From an uncultured Flavobacteriaceae bacterium (GTDB lineage: Bacteria; Bacteroidota; Bacteroidia; Flavobacteriales; Flavobacteriaceae), in NCBI GenBank assembly GCA_947502975.1, contig CANNBV010000005.1, forward strand, positions 310,001-374,000: a DNA stretch of 64,000 nucleotides, written 5' to 3'. Of the stretch, positions 58,490-64,000 are shown one piece after another. The notes beneath the pieces were generated by a model. That model did not search any database and was not told where the DNA came from. It worked only from the letters and a program-made list of their open reading frames with translations. Position numbers and translations under genes: made by a program. Within the stretch, counting starts at the first letter, position 1. Every line of letters starts with the position of its first letter.

Positions 58490-58560
58490 TCGCAAAGACG
58501 CAAAGGCGCCAAGTTTAAGTCTTTATATTCATTTAGATGCTGAAACAAGTTCAGCATTAT
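58490..58560. repeat. short palindromes between folD and ffh
   Basis: CGCAAAGACGCAAAGGCGC (about 58491-58509) is a short direct repeat. ATGCTGAAACAAGTTCAGCAT (58537-58557, key palindrome GCTGAA/TTCAGC) is a hairpin of the type also seen inside repeat copy 1. They look like REP-type fragments. Confidence 0.5.
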
Positions 58561-58587
58561 TCTCTTGTCTCTTGTCTCTTGTCTCTT
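58561..58587. repeat. 7-base tandem repeat after ffh
   Basis: TCTCTTG three times plus a fourth copy with one change, starting four bases after the ffh stop codon on the minus strand. It shares period and position with the AGTAGAC repeat at 32187. Confidence 0.85.
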
Positions 58588-58591
58588 AAAA

Positions 58592-59920
58592 TCAACGCAT
58601 ATTCTTCATCATCTGCATCATCTTCTTACCGCCTCCACCTTGCATCATCTTCATCATTTTGCTCATTTGGTCGAATTGCTTCAATAGTTGATTTACTTCT
58701 TGAACCGATGTTCCAGAACCTTTCGCCACACGCTTTTTTCTACTTGCATTTAAAACCGAAGGGTTTGTGCGTTCTTTTGGAGTCATAGAATGAATAATCG
58801 CTTCAATGCCTTTAAAAGCATCATCATCAATATCTACATCTTTCATCATTTTTCCAGCACCGGGAATCATTCCAACGAGGTCCTTCATGTTCCCCATTTT
58901 CTTGATTTGTTGTATTTGCTTTAAGAAATCATCAAATCCAAATTGGTTTTTGGCAATTTTCTTTTGCAATTTTCTAGCCTCTTCTTCATCAAATTGCTCT
59001 TGGGCTCTTTCTACAAGAGACACCACATCTCCCATTCCCAAAATACGATCTGCCATACGAGATGGATAGAACACATCGATAGCTTCCATCTTCTCACCTG
59101 TACCAATAAACTTGATAGGTTTATTTACAACCGATTTAATTGAAATTGCCGCACCACCACGCGTATCACCATCCAATTTGGTAAGGATAACGCCATCAAA
59201 ATTTAGGATATCATTAAAAGCCTTAGCCGTATTTACAGCATCTTGTCCTGTCATAGAATCTACAACAAACAAGGTTTCTTGAGGTTTAATGGCTTTATGG
59301 ATATTAGAGATTTCGGTCATCATGGCCTCATCTACAGCCAAACGACCAGCGGTATCTATAATCACCACATTATGCCCGTTTGCATTTGCGTGTGCAATAC
59401 CAGCCTGTGCTATGGCAACAGGATCGTTATTACCTCTATCACTAAACACCTCAACACCAATTTGATCTCCAACAACATTCAACTGATCTATCGCAGCAGG
59501 ACGATATACATCACAAGCTACTAATAGTGGTTTTTTAGTCTTTTTGTTTTTTAGATAGTTGGCAAGCTTACCAGAAAACGTGGTTTTACCAGAACCTTGT
59601 AAACCAGACATTAAAATAACACTTGGTGTGCCAGATAAGTTAATACCTTCTGCATCACCTCCCATTAATTCGGTAAGTTCGTCCTTAACAATTTTTACCA
59701 TTAATTGTCCTGGCTGTAATGTTGTTAATACGTTTTGCCCTAAAGCTTTTTCCTTAACAGTGTTAGTAAATTGCTTGGCTATTTTAAAGTTAACATCGGC
59801 ATCTAATAAAGCACGTCTTACTTCCTTTAAAGTCTCTGCTACATTTACTTCGGTAATACTTCCGTGTCCTTTAAGAACGTGTAAGGCTTTATCTAATTTA
59901 TCGCTTAAGTTATTGAACAT
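58592..59920 (-). CDS. ffh: signal recognition particle protein Ffh (SRP54)
   Basis: 442-residue GTPase that binds SRP RNA and targets ribosomes making membrane proteins to FtsY and SecYEG. The N domain is residues 1-85. The G domain has G1 GLQGSGKTTFSGKLA, DVYRPAAIDQL, G3 DTAGRL and G4 TKLDGDTRGGA. The methionine-rich M domain (about 300-442) ends MMKMMQGGGGKKMMQMMKNM. Length and motif order are typical. A -7 box TATTTTTG lies at 59995-59988 on the minus strand. Identification is secure. Confidence 0.98.
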   Translation of the reverse strand: MFNNLSDKLDKALHVLKGHGSITEVNVAETLKEVRRALLDADVNFKIAKQFTNTVKEKALGQNVLTTLQPGQLMVKIVKDELTELMGGDAEGINLSGTPSVILMSGLQGSGKTTFSGKLANYLKNKKTKKPLLVACDVYRPAAIDQLNVVGDQIGVEVFSDRGNNDPVAIAQAGIAHANANGHNVVIIDTAGRLAVDEAMMTEISNIHKAIKPQETLFVVDSMTGQDAVNTAKAFNDILNFDGVILTKLDGDTRGGAAISIKSVVNKPIKFIGTGEKMEAIDVFYPSRMADRILGMGDVVSLVERAQEQFDEEEARKLQKKIAKNQFGFDDFLKQIQQIKKMGNMKDLVGMIPGAGKMMKDVDIDDDAFKGIEAIIHSMTPKERTNPSVLNASRKKRVAKGSGTSVQEVNQLLKQFDQMSKMMKMMQGGGGKKMMQMMKNMR

Positions 59921-60213
59921 ATCTATTTAGTCTTCAGTCACAGTGTTCAGTAAACAGGCTGCTTTTTGATTAATTTTTAATGAATTGCAAAAATAAAGAA
60001 ATATTTGGTTTTTATAAGGTTGAATTGTGCTTTTACTAAAACTTAGTTTTGTCAAAGAAAACAATGCTTTTTTTATGATAGATTAGAATAAATTTATTGT
60101 TGCATTTTCTATTATTTAAGATGATGCTTTCAGATTATGATGTTGATTTTATGAGAGAAAAATGATAAATTCGTTTGACGACCAAATTAGTTAGCATTCA
60201 TAAAAGATAGAAA

Positions 60214-60774
60214 GTGAATATTATAAAAAATATAAGAGAACAATTAGGTTACACGCAAATGGACCTATCCCAAAAAACAAAGCTATCATTAAGAACGATA
60301 CAGCGATTAGAGACAAGTGATAAATTACCTAAAGGTCATACACTAAACCAACTCTCAGAAGTCTTTAATATGCCATCTAAAACACTTCAAAACAAATTTG
60401 AGTCCATTACTAAAGAAAAAAAAGCTGATGCTTCATCTATACGAATGATTAACTTATCTGTTCTGTCTTTTTTAGGGATTCCTTTTGGCAATATCATTTT
60501 ACCAATCATTCTTTGGAAAAAAAACCAAAAATCAGAACTTGTTGACAAAATTGGACGACGTATTATTAATTTTCAGATTATATTTTCGGCTATACTTTCT
60601 ATTTTACTCTGTATTTCTCCTTTTATTGGTCGACAATTTTTTTCTAATACACCAATTATACTATATGTCTTATTCCTAGCTTATTTATTTAATATTGTAA
60701 TCGTTTGTTTAACAGCACTCAAATTACAACGTAATGATTTTGATGTTTTAAATTTACCTCTTCGCTTCATATAA
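60214..60774 (+). CDS. XRE-family regulator with membrane domain
   Basis: 186 residues with a GTG start at 60214. An N-terminal XRE helix-turn-helix (about 3-58; REQLGYTQMDLSQKTKLSLR and TIQRLETSDKLPKG) is followed by a DUF4870-like membrane part with three or four helices (about 75-92, 108-135, 140-165). DNA binding would therefore occur at the membrane. This architecture is known in Flavobacteriaceae, but targets are not. It is monocistronic, divergent from ffh. Confidence 0.82.
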   Translation: MNIIKNIREQLGYTQMDLSQKTKLSLRTIQRLETSDKLPKGHTLNQLSEVFNMPSKTLQNKFESITKEKKADASSIRMINLSVLSFLGIPFGNIILPIILWKKNQKSELVDKIGRRIINFQIIFSAILSILLCISPFIGRQFFSNTPIILYVLFLAYLFNIVIVCLTALKLQRNDFDVLNLPLRFI

Positions 60775-60907
60775 GCCTTAAACGACTAAAATTGTCGTAA
60801 AATTGGCGGTATCTCATTTCTTATTTTGATAAGTTCTTCATTTAATTTGTTGATTCGAGACAATTCAATTACTCATCTTATCTCATTACATCAAAAATTG
60901 AATCATC

Positions 60908-61900
60908 ATGAAGAAAAAAATCGGTTACACACTACTCATTATTGTAATACTTATGTTTTCTGTTGGATTATATTACATAAGGAAATTCAATAATGCATTT
61001 TTTAAAGAGAAGTCAGCTTATCTAAGCTATAAATTTGAATCTAAACCTATTCATTTTGATTGGGTAGCAAATTCAAAAGGTTCTGAAGGATATTATGAGC
61101 CTCATGCTGCTATCACATTTCCTGTAAAGTTTGAAGGCTTTGCGCATCAATTTTATATGCAGTTTGATACTGGTGCACCACATTCTTTTATCTATGAAAA
61201 AGATTTAAAATCATTGCAGGCACTTGGATTAAATGTTAAAGAAATATCAAAAGGTAACGAACGTTTTATTGAGCAAATAAATTTTAGTTTGGATGACAAC
61301 CAAATAAAAGCTTCTATGATTAGAATATTACCTAATTATGGTCATACATTTGATAAGAACGATACTATTACCAAGATAGGAATTGGGACTCTTGGAAGTG
61401 ACTTCATAGCTAATAGAATTACAATGATTGATTTCAAAAATCAGGAGCTAAAGCTATTTTATCAACGACCAGAATGGATGCAAAGCTTATCAGAATTTAA
61501 ACCCTTTGATTTTACAGGTAGACGTATTATGTTACCTGTCACTATTGACGAAAAAGATTATGAACTATTTTATGATTCTGGTTGCAGTGCATTTGGGCTC
61601 ATTACTATAAAAAGTCGATTTGATAAGTATAGTGATAATGATGCTAAAACTATAGCATATAATGCCAAAAGTTGGGACAGTAGTATACCTATAACAAGTA
61701 AAACTAGCGAACAGCCTATAACACTAGGAAATGCTACTTTACCCTTAAATCGTGTTAGCTTTATAGACATGTACACAGCATTACAGCCTTTAGTAACGCC
61801 ATTTACTAAAATAGACGGTTGGCTAGGAAACAGGCCTTTTATAGAAAGTACTTTAATCCTTGATACTAAAAAAGAAGAATTTATCGTTATTGAAAACTAA
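60908..61900 (+). CDS. bilobal aspartic-protease-like membrane-anchored protein
   Basis: 330 residues. One N-terminal membrane helix (about 5-24) probably anchors a periplasmic domain. Two retropepsin-like sites are present: DTGAPHS (Asp87) and DSGCSAF (Asp223), each preceded by hydrophobic strands. Their spacing of about 136 residues suggests a two-lobed pepsin-like fold in one chain. The second site has Ser for Thr, which is acceptable for the DT/SG rule. Other conserved elements are GTLGSDFIANRITMIDF and WLGNRPFIESTLILD. Activity and substrate are unknown. Confidence 0.7.
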   Translation: MKKKIGYTLLIIVILMFSVGLYYIRKFNNAFFKEKSAYLSYKFESKPIHFDWVANSKGSEGYYEPHAAITFPVKFEGFAHQFYMQFDTGAPHSFIYEKDLKSLQALGLNVKEISKGNERFIEQINFSLDDNQIKASMIRILPNYGHTFDKNDTITKIGIGTLGSDFIANRITMIDFKNQELKLFYQRPEWMQSLSEFKPFDFTGRRIMLPVTIDEKDYELFYDSGCSAFGLITIKSRFDKYSDNDAKTIAYNAKSWDSSIPITSKTSEQPITLGNATLPLNRVSFIDMYTALQPLVTPFTKIDGWLGNRPFIESTLILDTKKEEFIVIEN

Positions 61901-62038
61901 AATTTAAACTCTTTAACTTCTCAAAAAGTTTAAATGATAAAAAACAAATAGTTAGTTTCATATAGATTAATATGTGAACGAACCTTGCTAAAAGTAATAT
62001 AGATTTTAGGATTTACACATACGTTAGCAAACAAGCCC

Positions 62039-62138
62039 GCGTTAGGGATTGAGCGATTGTTGGAGCTCCTCGCAGAGAGCGACTCGTGAAAGCCCGACCG
62101 CGCTTCGTGAGCCTCAGCGAAAAAGCGGGGTAACGCCC
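62039..62138 (+). repeat. dispersed palindromic repeat, copy 4
   Basis: 100 bases, starting GCGTTAGGGATTG (preceded by CCC) and ending GAAAGCCCGACCGCG...GGGGTAACGCCC. The middle is G/C-rich and palindromic. It lies in a 549-base gap between convergent genes, which also holds the structured RNA region (62242-62335) and two hairpins. Confidence 0.75.
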
Positions 62139-62241
62139 ATATTAAAAAATTAAAAAAGTTAAGATCCCGCAAAAATACGGAATTAGTTCAACCAGCAAAC
62201 TTGAGTGCGTTTTTTCAAAAGGTCGAAAGTTTGGGTTTCAC

Positions 62242-62335
62242 TAAAAAAAGGCTGCTAAACTTAATTTAGCAGCCTCTATAAAGGAACCGTAGTTAACCAA
62301 CCTACAAACCGAATATACGTAAGATGTTCCTTTAT
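62242..62335 (-). ncRNA. putative structured small RNA with terminator
   Basis: Read on the minus strand, a hairpin with a perfect 10-bp outer stem (ATAAAGGAAC with GTTCCTTTAT, 62335-62326 and 62287-62278) and an inner CGTA/TACG stem surrounds a purine-rich loop. Two bases later comes an 11-bp terminator stem (AGGCTGCTAAA/TTTAGCAGCCT, 62275-62249) and seven T. Two well-formed hairpins ending in an intrinsic terminator, with no reading frame, suggest a small RNA. The alternative is the 3' end of the large minus-strand gene upstream. A TATATTCG box at the base of the loop region is one mismatch from TAnnTTTG. Confidence 0.5.
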
Positions 62336-62380
62336 GAACCAAAAGCAAAAATTTGTTTCTCCGAAATTATTTTTTAGTGT

Positions 62381-62394
62381 CCCGTGTTCACGGG
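62381..62394. repeat. CCCGTG-TT-CACGGG palindrome
   Basis: A perfect 14-base palindrome of a kind that recurs in flavobacterial intergenic DNA (from memory). No function assigned. Confidence 0.5.
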
Positions 62395-62414
62395 AATGAC
62401 AATTTCAATAGAAA

Positions 62415-62446
62415 CCTCGAGACCAATAGCCTCGAGGAATTTTTTT
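62415..62446 (+). terminator. intrinsic terminator on the plus strand without an obvious gene
   Basis: CCTCGAG pairs with CTCGAGG over a nine-base loop, followed by seven T on the plus strand. The nearest plus-strand gene ends 515 bases upstream. On the minus strand, where it follows the stop of the large gene by four bases, the T-run is weak (TTTCTATT). Confidence 0.55.
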
Positions 62447-62449
62447 AAT

Positions 62450-64000
62450 TTATTGGATATTTTCTAACACTAAGATGCGTTCTATTTCACCATTAGCATT
62501 GTAATCTTTTAACTCTATTCTGTTTGGTGTAATCTCTTTGATCTTCCATCTGTGTTTTAATTGACTGAATGGCTCGTCTTGTGTTCTAAAGTTTAAGCCT
62601 AAGTTTAAACCTTCGTATCTGTAACCAAACCAAGATCCTATATAGTTATTACCTTGTCCTTCGGCAAATAATTTTCCGTTTTCGTCAAAACCAATAACAT
62701 AACCTTCAAAATTCTGAGTTAAATCGGCATCAAGTTCCATGTAAGACGCTACTTCCCATACACCACTCACTAAAACATCTAATATAAAGTTAGTATCATC
62801 ATCTGGACAACTTCTTTTTAAGATCATCTCGTTGTTTTCATTGTGTAACTTGATAAGATCTTCGCCTAAGAAATTAATTACCCATTGTAATTTTAGGTTT
62901 GGACGTCCTTCTAGGAAAACTTCTAAACCAATTGCTCCGTTTCTAACGATAACCTCATAAGTTCCTTGTACTAAATCACCGTCAATTCTTAATTTAACTA
63001 CATTGTCTTCAAAGAATGATAAAGGTGTTCCTATATATTCTTGCGCGTTATCTACTCCGTCTACATGTATTCTTGCAATTCTCCAAAAACATTCTTTTAA
63101 GTAATTCTCAACACGTTCTTTAGTGATATCTATGACTACGTCACAGTTTCTTTTCAATATAATTCTGTTACCACCTTCTTCGTAGATTTTAATCTTTCCG
63201 TCTTCAAAATCGTATAGTAACCATTCTAAAGTAAAGTCTGCTAAATTTTCAAACTCCATTTTTAAAAGTACGCCTCGTCTTGATGGTCTTAATCCCCAAG
63301 TTCCTGTTAATACATCTCCATTTCTTGAACGCATTGTAACAACACCTTCTTCTTTAAAATTAATAGCATACTCTGCAAATTCATCGCTATCTTGGTTGTC
63401 TCTTTTGAATTCGTAAACAATCCAAGGACATTTCATTAAATAGTTTTCTAGACGTTCTTGACTAGGGTCTTCCTCTTCTTCACAACTATCTTTAGCTTCT
63501 TCTATAATACGCTTTAATTGCTCGTTGTTTTCTGCAGTTAATACAGTACCATCCTTTAACACCATATTTACAGGGAAGTTTAAGCTTGCAAAAACTTCAG
63601 AGTTTTTAACACGTTTCATAAAAAGGTATAACTCTCTATTATTTTCGATAGTTACAACTTCAATAACATCAAAATCTCTATCAAATACTGAAAAAGCAAT
63701 TGGGAATTGAAAATCAACACATCTTATTTCTTTTTCCTCTTCTTCATCGTCATCATTACACTCGGCAATAAAATCTGATAATTGCTCAGCACTTTCAATC
63801 ACAATTTCTTCATGATTTGCAGTTATAATAGAAATCGGGAAAAGAATATCTAAACGATCGATATCATCTTCAAATTCATCATAAAGATTTTTAATTTTGA
63901 TGTAATCTGCTTCAGAATCGATTCTAATTTCAATGCCGCGAACTTTTACAATAACTGGTAATTTTACAGAAATACAACTTGTACCGTCTATAATATTGTC
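62450..64000 (-). CDS. large repeat protein with lipocalin-like modules (partial, 5' end outside window)
   Basis: The 3' part of a long gene. The frame stays open to the window edge; the GTG at 63802 is internal and not a start. The visible 516 residues comprise a beta-rich region with Asp/Glu runs (CNDDDEEEEKEIRC and CEEEEDPSQ, which look like calcium-type or spacer segments). Then come three lipocalin-like modules of about 115 residues, each beginning with Trp after a helix (CPWIVYEF, CFWRIARI, GVWEVASY) and ending in ILKR- or LVLE-type strands. It is probably a secreted lipoprotein; no T9SS sorting domain is present. Function unknown. Confidence 0.7.
   Translation of the reverse strand, partial: DNIIDGTSCISVKLPVIVKVRGIEIRIDSEADYIKIKNLYDEFEDDIDRLDILFPISIITANHEEIVIESAEQLSDFIAECNDDDEEEEKEIRCVDFQFPIAFSVFDRDFDVIEVVTIENNRELYLFMKRVKNSEVFASLNFPVNMVLKDGTVLTAENNEQLKRIIEEAKDSCEEEEDPSQERLENYLMKCPWIVYEFKRDNQDSDEFAEYAINFKEEGVVTMRSRNGDVLTGTWGLRPSRRGVLLKMEFENLADFTLEWLLYDFEDGKIKIYEEGGNRIILKRNCDVVIDITKERVENYLKECFWRIARIHVDGVDNAQEYIGTPLSFFEDNVVKLRIDGDLVQGTYEVIVRNGAIGLEVFLEGRPNLKLQWVINFLGEDLIKLHNENNEMILKRSCPDDDTNFILDVLVSGVWEVASYMELDADLTQNFEGYVIGFDENGKLFAEGQGNNYIGSWFGYRYEGLNLGLNFRTQDEPFSQLKHRWKIKEITPNRIELKDYNANGEIERILVLENIQ

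Noticed and set aside
59921-60213. Small gene or RNA between ffh and the XRE regulator
   Set aside because: Only the ffh -7 box and A/T-rich sequence are seen; no frame or stable stem is convincing.
63800-63802. GTG start of the last protein
   Set aside because: The frame remains open upstream to the edge of the window and stays protein-like, so this is an internal codon.

Overview
The window is chromosomal DNA from a member of the Flavobacteriaceae (phylum Bacteroidota), probably marine; the genus cannot be fixed from the sequence. The evidence is low G+C, a fused SecDF, many secreted proteins ending in type IX secretion (T9SS) sorting domains, a TonB-dependent receptor of the flavobacterial type, no Shine-Dalgarno sequences, and Bacteroidota promoters of the form TTG-N19-23-TAnnTTTG. 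There is no rRNA, tRNA, CRISPR array, insertion sequence or prophage. A family of dispersed palindromic repeats occurs four times.

Layout. 1-13 kb: a methyltransferase, a TonB-dependent receptor, secDF with a SecD-head-like neighbour, malate dehydrogenase, a DUF6588 protein, a Tat-exported oxidoreductase and gyrB. 13.5-20.5 kb: a T9SS leucine-rich-repeat protein, a TPR histidine kinase with a NarL-type regulator, an OprO/P-like porin and a dipeptide epimerase. 20.9-26.1 kb: the operon gatC-gatA-gatB::aspS, in which GatB and aspartyl-tRNA synthetase form one polypeptide. 26.7-41.8 kb: a secreted CBM6 protein, several small envelope proteins, DUF2911, queE, two QVGIGTTTP-type surface proteins, a lipoprotein RidA, a HerA-like ATPase, and a run of YitT, cupin, hydrolase, rluF and LytTR genes. 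42.4-57.6 kb: a signalling and surface region with a giant propeller histidine kinase and LytTR regulator, a second LytTR regulator facing a PAS kinase, a 24-repeat adhesin, a LamG protein, a stand-alone receiver, and two further T9SS proteins, one with an SGNH esterase domain. 57.6-64 kb: folD, ffh, a membrane-bound XRE regulator, a bilobal aspartic-protease-like protein, a structured RNA and terminator region, and the 3' part of a large repeat protein that runs off the window.

The most notable element is upstream of the gat operon. A 15-codon reading frame (20912-20959) has 8 Asn codons. A strong intrinsic terminator (20994-21019) follows it, and an antiterminator arm (20964-20971) lies just after the leader stop codon. 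This is the layout of a trp/his-type translational attenuator, here apparently reading Asn-tRNA(Asn) charging and placed in front of the enzymes that can make Asn-tRNA(Asn) from Asp. The AspRS half carries His at the anticodon-domain position linked to non-discriminating AspRS, which fits that logic. The peptide, hairpins and fusion are read directly from the sequence; the control by Asn is inference.
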